64,000 nt of DNA from JABAAE01 sp905480545 (GTDB taxonomy: Bacteria; Planctomycetota; Planctomycetia; Pirellulales; Pirellulaceae): positions 124,001 to 188,000 of the forward strand of contig CALSOR010000003.1 of assembly GCA_943788025.1 (NCBI GenBank), in the 5' to 3' direction. The position numbers and the translations under genes were made by a program. Shown piece by piece: positions 1 through 9,135 of this stretch. The notes beneath the pieces were generated by a model. That model was not told where the DNA came from and did no database searches. It was given only the letters and a program-made list of their open reading frames with translations. The first letter of the stretch is position 1, and the number at the start of each line of letters is the position of its first letter.

Positions 1-574
1 CGATTGCTTTTTTCCTCGCCCGCTTTTTTTGCTCGTCGAGATCTGAGCACCAATAATCAAATGCAATGATGTCGCTAATTCCATTGTCAAACGCAATGTC
101 GATAACCTTCATCGCAACGGCCTCGCTTTTGCACATCACATGAAGGTTGTGCTGCATACGGTACCCTGTTTTTTCCTGCCGGATGATCATTTCTTGTTCG
201 TCATTCACCCATTCGTAGGTCGGCGTTACTGAAATGAAGTCACCATTGATATCATCCCTGGCTATTCCTAAATCTGAAATAGAATCTGCGATCTGTTTTT
301 GAGTCTGTTTGATCTGATTGGAGCATTCAGCTGCGGTTGCTTTCTCCGCCATGATTGCAAATACCAGTCTCAATTTTTCAGGTTCTACTTTCAGTTCAGC
401 AGTGCCGTTGACTGCAATCACCTTCGTGGCGGTCTTAAAATCCAATTTCTGCTTCTGAGACACATTTCCAACTTGGCCACCTGTGAATGCGGAGCCGGCG
501 CCCTGTGCCGATGCAGAATCTGATTGCCCGATGGTTATTGTAAGGTAGGTCAAAAAAAAGAGAATTCGATTCAT
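1..574 (-). CDS. SIMPL-domain (DUF541) protein, N-terminal part, cut by window edge
   Basis: The minus-strand frame is open from an ATG at 574 to the window start, giving 191 codons; the C-terminus lies outside the window. The first 22 or so residues are a signal peptide (MNRIL, then a hydrophobic stretch ending near SASAQ). After a low-complexity linker comes a segment typical of SIMPL/DUF541 proteins: VNGTAELKVEPEK, then AECSNQIKQTQKQIADSI, and a later strand with QHNLHVMCKSEA. This family is periplasmic or envelope-associated and its biochemical role is not settled. The assignment rests on this repeated sense pattern and is an inference. The start is well placed because the signal peptide begins directly at it. 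Confidence 0.75.
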   Translation of the reverse strand, partial: MNRILFFLTYLTITIGQSDSASAQGAGSAFTGGQVGNVSQKQKLDFKTATKVIAVNGTAELKVEPEKLRLVFAIMAEKATAAECSNQIKQTQKQIADSISDLGIARDDINGDFISVTPTYEWVNDEQEMIIRQEKTGYRMQHNLHVMCKSEAVAMKVIDIAFDNGISDIIAFDYWCSDLDEQKKRARKKAI

Positions 575-843
575 TTGATTTTCCAGAGGAGGTTTAATGT
601 CGTGCCCTTAAATTGGTGACCAGGGAGCAGCGCCACTGTGCAGTGTTACTGTGCAAAACAATTTCAGAAGAGTCCTCCGAAAACGTGCCTTTGTACTGCG
701 ATGAAAAAGTGCGATCAGAAAAAGATGGGTGCAGGTAAATAACTACCTTATAAACAGAGTACCAAAATACCCCGTTCCAATTTTTGTAAACCCAAAGGAT
801 TGAATCAATTGGGATGTCTTTACTCGTTATATACTAGAGCATG

Positions 844-877
844 AAAAAAAAGCCGTCGTGTAGGCGCCACGACGGCT
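844..877 (-). terminator. Rho-independent terminator of the glutathione peroxidase gene
   Basis: A perfect 10-bp inverted repeat (851-860 with 868-877, stem GCCGTCGTG/CACGACGGC plus an A-T pair, loop of 7 nt) is flanked on its low-coordinate side by seven A residues (844-850), which read as a U tract on the minus strand. It lies 55 bp after the stop of the peroxidase gene. The rest of the 575-931 gap shows no gene or repeat that I can support. Confidence 0.9.
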
Positions 878-931
878 GCATGCAGTTCGGATTGTTAAAC
901 TCAAGAAAAGCTCTTCGCGGCGACTAAAGAA

Positions 932-1522
932 CTACTTTTTAACCAATTCAAGCTTGATTGCGTTAACCAAACCATCGTCGTCGGGCGATGTTGTTGGTGG
1001 CATTCGGTGAATCACATTCCCTTTTCGGTCGATTAGGAATTTTTCAAAATTCCACTTGATGCTGCCTTTTCCAGCAGGTTTCGTCTCCAAGCTTGTTAGG
1101 TGCTTGTAAAAATCGCACGCCTTGTCACCATTGACGTCAACCTTTTCCAGCATATCAAATTCAACGCCGTAATTTTCTTTGCAGAAGGACTCGATCTCCT
1201 TTGACGAGCCGGGCTCTTGACCACCAAATTGATTGCAAGGCACCCCGATGATTGCCAATCCTTTGCCAGCATACTTTTCGTGGAGTTCCTGAAGTTTTTT
1301 ATATTGTGGTGTAAGTCCACATTTGCTGGCGACATTCACGACCAATACGACTTTCCCGAGGTATTTTTTTTCGAGGGAAACTTCTTCTCCCGCGAGCGTT
1401 TTCATTTTGAATTTCAGCGAGTTGGATTCGTCGTTGGCGTTTGACATGCTTGGAATAAGAGCGATTGCTAACAGGCAGGTTGAAAGAACGGCAAGAAGAT
1501 TGCCATGTGATGTTTTCTTCAC
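932..1522 (-). CDS. Secreted glutathione peroxidase family protein (thioredoxin-type, 2-Cys)
   Basis: Reduces hydroperoxides in the periplasm or at the envelope. The 196-aa protein has a signal peptide (residues 1 to about 29, ending SMSNA) and a complete peroxidase fold. The peroxidatic cysteine is Cys68 in NVASKCGLTPQY; the tetrad partners are Gln102 (FGGQEPG) and Trp157-Asn158 (KWNFEKF). Cys114 in SFCKENYG sits at the position of the resolving cysteine in thioredoxin-dependent plant and bacterial members, so thioredoxin rather than glutathione is the likely reductant (inference from the family). It stands alone with its own terminator downstream. Confidence 0.93.
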   Translation of the reverse strand: MKKTSHGNLLAVLSTCLLAIALIPSMSNANDESNSLKFKMKTLAGEEVSLEKKYLGKVVLVVNVASKCGLTPQYKKLQELHEKYAGKGLAIIGVPCNQFGGQEPGSSKEIESFCKENYGVEFDMLEKVDVNGDKACDFYKHLTSLETKPAGKGSIKWNFEKFLIDRKGNVIHRMPPTTSPDDDGLVNAIKLELVKK

Positions 1523-1624
1523 AATGTTTCTCCGTGGTTGAGGGTGGTTTCGGTAAAAGTCAGTTGTTTTATACGATGAAAAGTCGCAATTGGATTTTGG
1601 AGTCGGTACTTAAATAACATTTTG

Positions 1625-2938
1625 TCAGGACAGCTCGTGAATCGGGTTAACAGCGTCACCAAATTTCTCGAGTTTTACACCCATCTTTTCCATCATGCTC
1701 AAATAAAGTCGGCACATCTGCCGGTTTTCATTTTTTGAAAAATCGAGGTTCTGGCCTCCTTTCAACTGCCCCCCGGCTTTGCCGACCATCACAACGGGCA
1801 ATCGGTTGGCTTCATGATTGCCGTGCAACATACTAGAGCAAAGCATGATCATGGAATTGTCCAAAGCGGTGCGATCACCTTCTTGAATTTCGTCAAGTCG
1901 CTTTGCAATGTAAGCCATTTGCTCTAGGAAAAACTGATTGACCTTCAACCAGTCGTCTGAGTCACTGTGGGAAAGCAAGTGATGGATCATGTAATCGACA
2001 CCCAGGTGTGGAAATCGCAACGTCCCATGATCGTTGTTCAATTTAAGCGTGCAAACTCGAGTCGTATCGGTTTGAAAGGCCAGCACTACAATATCGCACA
2101 TTAATCGCATGTGTTCGACGATATCTTGCGGGTAGCCATCTTTAGGACGGGCAATGTTGGGTTGATTCAGGGTTGGACGCCAGCCCTGTAATTCCCCTCG
2201 TTTTCCAGCGTTTTTGATTCTCGATTCGACTTCTCGAACGGAATTTAAATACTCGTCCAGTTTTCGCTGATCGATCTTACTGATATTCCGCCGAAAGTCG
2301 TTTGCGTCCTCCAGAACCGCATCTAGTACGGACTGATCTCCCTTTTGGGCTTTGTTCTTAAAGAGTTGATCAAACGCTAACGCTGGATAGACTTCGAGCG
2401 GAGTCGGCGTTGTAGGGCTGCTCCATGAAATATGCGAGCTGTAGAGCATGGAATAGTTTTTATGAACCGCCGCATTGGATTTTTCGCATCCCAGAACAAT
2501 GCTTGGCAGTTTTGTTTGATGGCCAACTCGTTGTGCGATCAGTTGATCGAAACTAGTTCCCGACCGAATGATTCCTCCCGAGGAAAGTGGTGCTCCCGAA
2601 AGCAAATTCCCGGTTTGGGAACTGTGGATATTCCCCTTGGTTGCTTCCGCGTTGTACAGACCGGAAATGAATGTCAGTTTTTCCTTAAACGGACTAAGGG
2701 GGGTGAGAACTTTTCCCAGTTCCATATCTTTTCCCTGTCCTTTGGCCCACCATTCCTTTGAATGATATCCACAGCCTGAAAACAAAACTGCGACGCGCAC
2801 TGGTGCAGATTGGTCCGCGGAGTTTGAATTAGACGATGGTCGTTTGTTAAACGACCAGACATTTTTCGATTCCATCCAAGGAAGACCGATGGTTACGCCA
2901 ATGCCTTGGAGTGCCGTCCTGCGAGATACTGTTTTCAT
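1625..2938 (-). CDS. DUF1552 family protein with Tat-like leader
   Basis: 437 aa. The N-terminus has a twin-arginine-like leader (SRRTALQGIGVTIGLPWME), then the typical DUF1552 body: VAVLFSGCGYH near the start, GNLLSGAPL, SFDQLIAQRVG, a region of about 60 aa ending in the EVESRIKNA helix, and the late LCSSMLHGNHEANRLPVVMVGKAGG block. The family is abundant in planctomycetes and related phyla, is exported, and is nearly always encoded beside DUF1592/DUF1588 cytochrome c proteins, as here, 34 bp downstream of one. The biochemical function is unknown. It is the last gene of the minus-strand operon that begins with the CE15 esterase. Confidence 0.9.
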   Translation of the reverse strand: MKTVSRRTALQGIGVTIGLPWMESKNVWSFNKRPSSNSNSADQSAPVRVAVLFSGCGYHSKEWWAKGQGKDMELGKVLTPLSPFKEKLTFISGLYNAEATKGNIHSSQTGNLLSGAPLSSGGIIRSGTSFDQLIAQRVGHQTKLPSIVLGCEKSNAAVHKNYSMLYSSHISWSSPTTPTPLEVYPALAFDQLFKNKAQKGDQSVLDAVLEDANDFRRNISKIDQRKLDEYLNSVREVESRIKNAGKRGELQGWRPTLNQPNIARPKDGYPQDIVEHMRLMCDIVVLAFQTDTTRVCTLKLNNDHGTLRFPHLGVDYMIHHLLSHSDSDDWLKVNQFFLEQMAYIAKRLDEIQEGDRTALDNSMIMLCSSMLHGNHEANRLPVVMVGKAGGQLKGGQNLDFSKNENRQMCRLYLSMMEKMGVKLEKFGDAVNPIHELS

Positions 2939-2972
2939 GATATTTCTTTACACTCAAAACGATTTAAAGCGG

Positions 2973-5900
2973 CTAATTTCGGGCGTATTCTTGGTCGCGA
3001 ATGTTTAGGAATTGTTCGCTGGTGATGATGGTTTCAACAGCTGCAGAAAAGCGAAAATCACGATTGCTAAGGTTTAGAATCATCTTCTGGATCAATGGCT
3101 CGTCTGAAAGCTGAGTTTCGCGAGCAAGGGCGTAACCGAGCAGCTTTTTGCAAAACTGTCGCAAAAAATCATCTCGCCGTTGCTCCAAAATGTACTTTTG
3201 AAGCTCGTGCACGCCGTCTATTTTTAGACCCTCCACCAAAGTTGTTTTCGTGTTGACATTGTTCCTGCGAATACGGCCGATCGCATCGTATCCCTCTAAA
3301 GCAAATCCGTACGGATCAATTCGGGCGTGGCACTTCGCGCATTGAGGTGAGGAGGTATGTAATTCAATCAACTCTCGAGCCGTCAGGTTGGACGGAACGG
3401 CTTCGGGGAGCTGCGGAACATTGGCAGGAGGTTTGGGAAGTCGTTCACCTAACAACGTCTCTGAAATCCATGTTCCGCGCAGAATTGGACTGGTTCGTGA
3501 CGCACCGGATTGGCTGGCCAGGAATGACCCCATCGTAAGCACCCCGCCACGGGACTTTGCGTTAACGCCACTAACTTTCTTCCATGTCTTGCTCGAGACG
3601 TCCGAAGAGCCTGAAGAATCGAATGAGATTTGATAGAGTTTAGCCAGTCCGGAATTTACGTAGGTGTAGTCGGAATTCACGATTTCAAAAACGGATCGAT
3701 CTTCTTGTATCAGCTTTTCAAAATACAGGACCGTCTCCTCGTACAAATCCTTTCGGATTTTTGGGAATTCAGGAAAGAGTCGCTCGTTTTTGTCATCGTT
3801 CTTGTCAAAGTCCCGTAAGTGAAGCCACTGGCAGGCAAAGTGTATCGCGAGTCGTCGAATTTTCGGATCATCAACCATTCGCTTTGCTTCTTTGACAAGC
3901 ACAATTGGATTAGAAAGCCTCAGTCCATCAGGTTTGCTTTGGCTGGTTGCCAGTTTCTTCAGTCGCCCGTCCGGAGCGGACGACCAGAGGAAGTAGCTCA
4001 AGCGATTCGCCAATTCTAATTCTGTCACAGGCGAAAATTTCGTACCTGGTTGCGAAACTTCTCGACGGTAAAGGAATTCTGGCGCGACCAGAATGCGAGC
4101 GATAACCAGCTTGATGGATTGTTCATGTGAAAGTTCCTGTTGACGAAGCTTGCGGTAAAAAACCTTCAATTCTGCCTTTGTCTTTTCGCTTAGCGGACGA
4201 CGCCACGCTTTGTCAGCAAACGATATTGCGGACGATAGTTGAACGGGTTCAAGCTCTCGTTGCCGCTCACCAAACGCTTTGACTTGTTCGGCACAAAGGG
4301 GGAACAGTGCCTTGAATTGCGGGACCAAATCAGGGCGATCTTGAGTCGCAAATTGATGAATCTGTTCGAGGGCTATCTGGCGTTTCAATGGTTCTTTACC
4401 AACGAATAACATTTCGTCCCAAAGTCGGTCCAATAAGGTCTTTTCGCTTTCGCTGAGAAATAGATTTTTAAGAAATAAGTCTTCACGATGATAAAGCGTT
4501 GAAGTTACTACTTCATCCACTGGAACGATGGTTGGATAACAAATTGCAGCTGGAAAGACTTGCCGAAAGTCGTCAAACGCCTTGGTAGCAATTCTCTTTG
4601 CCGTTTCGTTGGGTGCGCATATGCTCTTCGATTGGGAACCTCTTTTGAAAACCTTTTCGAGGGATAGTCCTTCTCGCGGTGTCGGTACGAATTGGGCAAA
4701 AAGTGCTTGGGCAGCTGCTGAATTTGCGTCTGCTACTTCTGCGGAAACGACGAATTCACGACCTTTCAATAGTGACAACGGTATTTTGAATTCGATCGTT
4801 TCGCCTGCTTTTGTAAACAGATCTGCAGAGGGTTGATTTGATCCAGAGGGACCACTTTGAAACCTTGGGTCAGGACTAGCTGTGGAGGAAAGTTCAGCAT
4901 TCAGGAACGGGTCCACAAGCTCGCGAATCTGTTGCACAAGTTGACCGTTAGCGATCGAGATTTCGGTGTTGGTCGACGCAACTAAGTCCGCAATTTTAAC
5001 TGCCAGAGAATTTCGTTCAGCGGTTGAGGAGGATTTTTGCCAAATGTCTAAATATGAACCATTTGGTATGCGGGTTTTGTTTTGTATGCTGCTAACCGCA
5101 TTTGACCATTTCCCTTTGTAAAAGTGCCAGACGCGTTGGTTTCCTAAGCGATCGGCATGTGGATTGCTTTGCAGGATATTAGACGAGACGTCAGCGGCTA
5201 GGTCCCATGTCGAATCGGACGAAGCTATTTTCAAATTGATTTGGGTAAGGTCGCAAGAATGACTTCGCTGGTGCGGGCCAACGATGAATGAAATCAAGTC
5301 TCCTTGTCTGACCCTCAGTTTGACCGCTTTCATCGAACTTTGTTTGGTTACGTCGATTTGACCACGCCAAATTGGTGTGGGGATTCGGCCCGACTGATGT
5401 TGCAAAATCCACTCAACGCCGTTGCCACATTCGGGGTGGTGGTCGGCGATGTCAGCGGTGACTTGCACCTCACCAGTGATTGGGCTTTGCCAACCACATG
5501 CAACAAACAATTCCGGAGATGGGTGCACCACGACCGAATGCGGTTTTGAAATGCCGGGGATACGGACTTGGTTGTCAGATGAATTTGCAATAACCGAAGG
5601 AGTGGCTCCCGTCCCCCATCCATTGATGAACGCGTAACCGTTTGAGTTTCGTTCGGTTTTGGTAAAGTGTCCGTTTACCTGGACGGGTTTCGAATCTTGG
5701 ATCCGTAAATAATCGAGCCAAATTCTCAGTTGAGTTGCATCAACGTTGTATTGTTCCGCGATAGAATTAATTTTTGACTCAAATTGCTTGTTGGAATCAT
5801 TTGAATTCAGTTTTTCCGATGGAGCGGAAAGAACTTTCTCGGCTACCGACTTCCTCCACACCTGAACCGCATTAGCAGCCCGTAGGAACGACGCGGTTTT

Positions 5901-7244
5901 GGACAGCATTTTCCGGCGTATTTGGTTGCCATTGGCCACCAAGTCTTTTAGGTCTCGCAAAAGCAAATCCGGTTTACCCCCTCCAGTCAATCTTGGACGC
6001 TTCCACCTCGTCCAGGTTTCTTTTTCTGAATAGAGAGAATTACTCCCCAGCACGAGTGAAACGTCCGACTTGAAAGCAGCGTCTACTGGAATCCGAAATT
6101 CTTGGACCATTTGGATCGGATTGGTTGGCTCCTGCCATACCTTGGGGCCATTCGATCGACCGATCTGGCCGACCACGTTGAATTTCCAAAGCTTCTCTTG
6201 CCAAAAGATGATCTGTTTTGAGATTTGTTCAGCCTCGTCAGGCGTTGCCAATTTCCACGCGGCGCGGATTTCGGCTATCACAAAAGAGGCGTTTTCTGAC
6301 GAATCGCCGACACTTGGCTCATCGATGAAAAGCTTCCACAAACGACGAAGGTACTTTGGACTTAACCCATTGACCTTGGCGATTTGCTCGATGGTGGTCT
6401 GGTTTTGCTTCAAACGATCGCGGTACTCCAGGGTTGCCTTCACGTACGAATGGACAGGCAAGCGTCCGCCAGAATTCGTGCTAAATTTAATTCCTTGAAG
6501 ATCAATCGCGGTATCGCCAGATTCAACGGTAAAGGTCTTGTAAAAATCTCGGATACGGTTGAGATAATCATCAACTCGATCACGTTCAGTCGTCTGTTTC
6601 GCAAAACCGATTCCATCGGGTAACAGCACCGCGTGGTCTGAAATCTGTTTCGCGGCATCCATGTATTTTCGAAACAGGGCAGGGGACATTCCAAGTGCAT
6701 TTCCTGTGTTTGTGAACCCTTCACCTGCGGCTCCGTCGATCGGAAATTCCTTGGTCGGGTTCAATGAAGCAATACCGGTAATGTCCTGAATGGTGTAATT
6801 GAACTCTGCATTGCTCAAGCGACGCAAAACCACCGGACCAGGGTCTCCGGCATACGTTTGTGCTTCAACAAGCAGGAATTCTTTAGACCAGTCAGAGAGT
6901 TTTTTTCGTTCGGCGTCGGTCGGCTGAGCAGAATCTATTGGAGGCATTTGAGATCCGCGAACGATCTCATGAAACTTTTGTAGTTCATTAAGTCGACCAC
7001 GAATGGTTGCTTCATTCTTCCAATTTTCAAAGTTGATTTCGGCTTCAGCCAATTCACTTGAATGGCATTCGAAACAATATTTTTTGACCAAAGGAAGAAT
7101 CGAGTTGGCCAACGGCGTCTGGTCCGTCGCGGTATCTTGGCCAGCAATAAATGAGGTAAACACCGATGAAAAAATACACAACAGGGTTAGCGCCGACTGC
7201 CCCGCGTTGTAACGAGAAATCAAGTGCGTTGTGTAGCGGCCCAT
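2973..7244 (-). CDS. Planctomycete multi-domain cytochrome c protein (PSCyt1/DUF1587/DUF1592/DUF1588/DUF1585 type)
   Basis: 1423 aa when started at the ATG at 7244, which has a GGAG ribosome site 7 nt upstream; a longer in-frame start at 7325 overlaps the preceding gene and has no such site. After a signal peptide ending near SFIAGQ comes a CFECH heme-c motif (residues 56-60) in the first cytochrome-like domain, followed by the DUF1587-like segment (RRLSNAEFNYTIQDI). A long beta-rich insertion fills the middle. The C-terminal third carries the DUF1592/1588/1585 blocks, including ELANRLSYFLWSSAPD and a second heme motif CAKCH (1302-1306) followed by RIDPYGFALEGYD. The protein is likely a periplasmic multiheme redox protein, often suggested to act in polysaccharide utilisation (not proven). 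It lies 35 bp after the CE15 gene and 34 bp before the DUF1552 gene. Confidence 0.9.
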   Translation of the reverse strand: MGRYTTHLISRYNAGQSALTLLCIFSSVFTSFIAGQDTATDQTPLANSILPLVKKYCFECHSSELAEAEINFENWKNEATIRGRLNELQKFHEIVRGSQMPPIDSAQPTDAERKKLSDWSKEFLLVEAQTYAGDPGPVVLRRLSNAEFNYTIQDITGIASLNPTKEFPIDGAAGEGFTNTGNALGMSPALFRKYMDAAKQISDHAVLLPDGIGFAKQTTERDRVDDYLNRIRDFYKTFTVESGDTAIDLQGIKFSTNSGGRLPVHSYVKATLEYRDRLKQNQTTIEQIAKVNGLSPKYLRRLWKLFIDEPSVGDSSENASFVIAEIRAAWKLATPDEAEQISKQIIFWQEKLWKFNVVGQIGRSNGPKVWQEPTNPIQMVQEFRIPVDAAFKSDVSLVLGSNSLYSEKETWTRWKRPRLTGGGKPDLLLRDLKDLVANGNQIRRKMLSKTASFLRAANAVQVWRKSVAEKVLSAPSEKLNSNDSNKQFESKINSIAEQYNVDATQLRIWLDYLRIQDSKPVQVNGHFTKTERNSNGYAFINGWGTGATPSVIANSSDNQVRIPGISKPHSVVVHPSPELFVACGWQSPITGEVQVTADIADHHPECGNGVEWILQHQSGRIPTPIWRGQIDVTKQSSMKAVKLRVRQGDLISFIVGPHQRSHSCDLTQINLKIASSDSTWDLAADVSSNILQSNPHADRLGNQRVWHFYKGKWSNAVSSIQNKTRIPNGSYLDIWQKSSSTAERNSLAVKIADLVASTNTEISIANGQLVQQIRELVDPFLNAELSSTASPDPRFQSGPSGSNQPSADLFTKAGETIEFKIPLSLLKGREFVVSAEVADANSAAAQALFAQFVPTPREGLSLEKVFKRGSQSKSICAPNETAKRIATKAFDDFRQVFPAAICYPTIVPVDEVVTSTLYHREDLFLKNLFLSESEKTLLDRLWDEMLFVGKEPLKRQIALEQIHQFATQDRPDLVPQFKALFPLCAEQVKAFGERQRELEPVQLSSAISFADKAWRRPLSEKTKAELKVFYRKLRQQELSHEQSIKLVIARILVAPEFLYRREVSQPGTKFSPVTELELANRLSYFLWSSAPDGRLKKLATSQSKPDGLRLSNPIVLVKEAKRMVDDPKIRRLAIHFACQWLHLRDFDKNDDKNERLFPEFPKIRKDLYEETVLYFEKLIQEDRSVFEIVNSDYTYVNSGLAKLYQISFDSSGSSDVSSKTWKKVSGVNAKSRGGVLTMGSFLASQSGASRTSPILRGTWISETLLGERLPKPPANVPQLPEAVPSNLTARELIELHTSSPQCAKCHARIDPYGFALEGYDAIGRIRRNNVNTKTTLVEGLKIDGVHELQKYILEQRRDDFLRQFCKKLLGYALARETQLSDEPLIQKMILNLSNRDFRFSAAVETIITSEQFLNIRDQEYARN

Positions 7245-7279
7245 TACTGGTCTCCAAAAAATTAATCGATAACCTGAGT

Positions 7280-8551
7280 TCAATTCGATAATGCTTTTTT
7301 TCCGAAAGTAATGTACTGCTGCCAATCGTACGGAGTAATGTCATGCTTCCCGTCGCGAACATGATATGAAATGACTCCGATGGTCGGTGTGTTCACGTTG
7401 GGAAAATCGTCGATGTTTAAACCATTGCCGGTTAGTAGCTTGTAAACGGGTGAAGCATATTTTGCGGAAAGGAACTCGCCCATTGGGTCTGCCCAGAGAT
7501 CTTTCGACGCACTGGCAATATAGACCGGACGTGGGGCGCAAAGAGCAAGCAACATGTGCTGGTCTACCGGTAATTCCTGCTCATTATCGTTGTATTTGTT
7601 GAAGTTGTCACAGAACCAATGAGGAAACGAGGTGTTGATGCGTTTTACGGTTTCACCAAATGCTCGTTTGCTTAATGCCGCTCCGCCGCAGCCGCTGTTG
7701 TTGGATATTACACCCGCGAATCGCGGGTCGGTCGCTCCAGCCCAAAGCGAGGTTTTTCCAAGCCGTGAATGCCCAACAACAAATACGGATTTTGCGTCGA
7801 CAGCATCTTCGGTTTCCAAATAGTCTACGATCCGTGAAAGTCCCCACGACCAAGCTGCAATTGAGCCCCATTCATCAGCTTGGGGTTGATTCGATTGGCT
7901 GGGACGGATGTGGGCGTGCAATCCGTTCTTCCACCCATCATCGAAGTCGGGATCAATATCGCCGTAATAGCAAGTTATTGCTGCGAAACCAGCATCTGTT
8001 ATTTGTTGCACGGACCAGCGGCTTTGGCTGGCACCGCGACCCATTTCGGATGCCTGATTGTTCTTTGCGCCTAAACCACCGTTGTTTCGAACCCAGCTTT
8101 TTGTGATTGCAATTTCTTTGTCCGGATGAACGGTGTGGTTTCCATTAAAGTTAAGCCCGAGAAACGCGGGCACCTGACCGGTTGCGTTGGCGGGTAAAAA
8201 CATCAAAACGGAAACAGTTGGCCCTGAATCGGTCAATTCGATTTCAATTTGACGAAGCAGTATTTTTCCGTTGGCAATTGTTTTCGAAAGACTGGACGTT
8301 GCTTTGATTGATTTGGGACGGGAGGGCGATTTCCCAAAAATCTGTGATTCGAACAAGTTGAAAATTTCACCGCGACGTTTCTTCCAATCCGTCGTTGTCT
8401 TGACGACTTCGCCGTTTTGAAATTTCAATGGGTCTGGAATTACGAACTGAGGGACTTTGTCTTCGTCGTAAAGATAGCCCTTGGGCTGAGCTTGAATGTT
8501 ATCCATCAGTAAAATAATGAGTGCAAAGGCGAGAATCGATCGTCGTATCAT
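7280..8551 (-). CDS. Glucuronoyl esterase-like protein, carbohydrate esterase family 15
   Basis: 423 aa, secreted (signal peptide 1 to about 21, ending IQAQ). CE15 enzymes cleave ester links between 4-O-methyl-glucuronate of xylan and lignin alcohols, or related uronate esters. Visible hallmarks are the nucleophile elbow GHSRLGKTSLWAGA with Ser262, the following ISNNSGCGGAAL block, the NTSFPHWFCDNF segment, the LALCAPRPVYIASA strand, and the C-terminal catalytic His403 in GKHDITPYDW. These match bacterial CE15 members rather than acetylxylan esterases. It is the first gene of the operon with the cytochrome c and DUF1552 proteins. The true substrate is not known; in a marine planctomycete it could be an algal uronate ester. 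Confidence 0.87.
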   Translation of the reverse strand: MIRRSILAFALIILLMDNIQAQPKGYLYDEDKVPQFVIPDPLKFQNGEVVKTTTDWKKRRGEIFNLFESQIFGKSPSRPKSIKATSSLSKTIANGKILLRQIEIELTDSGPTVSVLMFLPANATGQVPAFLGLNFNGNHTVHPDKEIAITKSWVRNNGGLGAKNNQASEMGRGASQSRWSVQQITDAGFAAITCYYGDIDPDFDDGWKNGLHAHIRPSQSNQPQADEWGSIAAWSWGLSRIVDYLETEDAVDAKSVFVVGHSRLGKTSLWAGATDPRFAGVISNNSGCGGAALSKRAFGETVKRINTSFPHWFCDNFNKYNDNEQELPVDQHMLLALCAPRPVYIASASKDLWADPMGEFLSAKYASPVYKLLTGNGLNIDDFPNVNTPTIGVISYHVRDGKHDITPYDWQQYITFGKKALSN

Positions 8552-9135
8552 GAAAGGTCTTTTTAGGACGAAGGCGGGTATGTAGGTTCCTCATTATCAC
8601 TCAAACAATTTGCTACCACAACAAGATGGTAAACGCGAATTGATTGACTGAATTCATCCGTTTTGCACATTGGTGCAAACGAACGTCTGGGCGCTTTAAA
8701 ACGCTGCAAAAAACAAGAGTCAGGTCAGAAAGCCGGTCATCAGCTTGGACAAAAATCCGAATCGGGGCCACAATCAAAGAAGATCACACAAGAGACGTTT
8801 TGGCGGGAAGACGGGAGATTTCAGGCAAAAGCGTTCTAGGGATTTGCTGCTTCGTTGCCGCTACCCCAACTAAATTTTGCTGATACAGGTTTCAGACCGT
8901 TAGAGTCGTGGGCCTTAGAGTCGTGGGCCTTAGAGTCGTGGGCCGTAGCGAAAATTGTCTCAACATCGACAATCGCTCCACGTTCACAGCGATACTCATG
9001 GCATTGGGTATTTTTAGGTAAGCCATCCCCAGTGTTCGGTCGAATCAAGGTCTTTTTGGTTTTCACGAACAGCGGCTTGAGCTTCCCCTCAATTAACTGT
9101 TAAAAATTGTTGGTGAGCCAGTTAGGCATGATTGA
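8552..9135. other. Intergenic region, no supported gene
   Basis: 584 bp between the CE15 start and the end of the HtrA-type gene. I see no reading frame with protein-like composition. The only structure is a 15-bp triple tandem repeat (8900-8944). The promoter of the CE15 operon must lie in this stretch but no convincing -35/-10 pair was picked out. Confidence 0.6.
8900..8944. repeat. Three perfect 15-bp tandem repeats
   Basis: The unit TTAGAGTCGTGGGCC occurs three times head to tail (8900-8914, 8915-8929, 8930-8944) and is followed by a partial fourth copy (GTAGCG). It is intergenic. Because 15 is a multiple of three it reads as a repeated pentapeptide in every frame, but no real gene runs through it. 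Confidence 0.97.
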
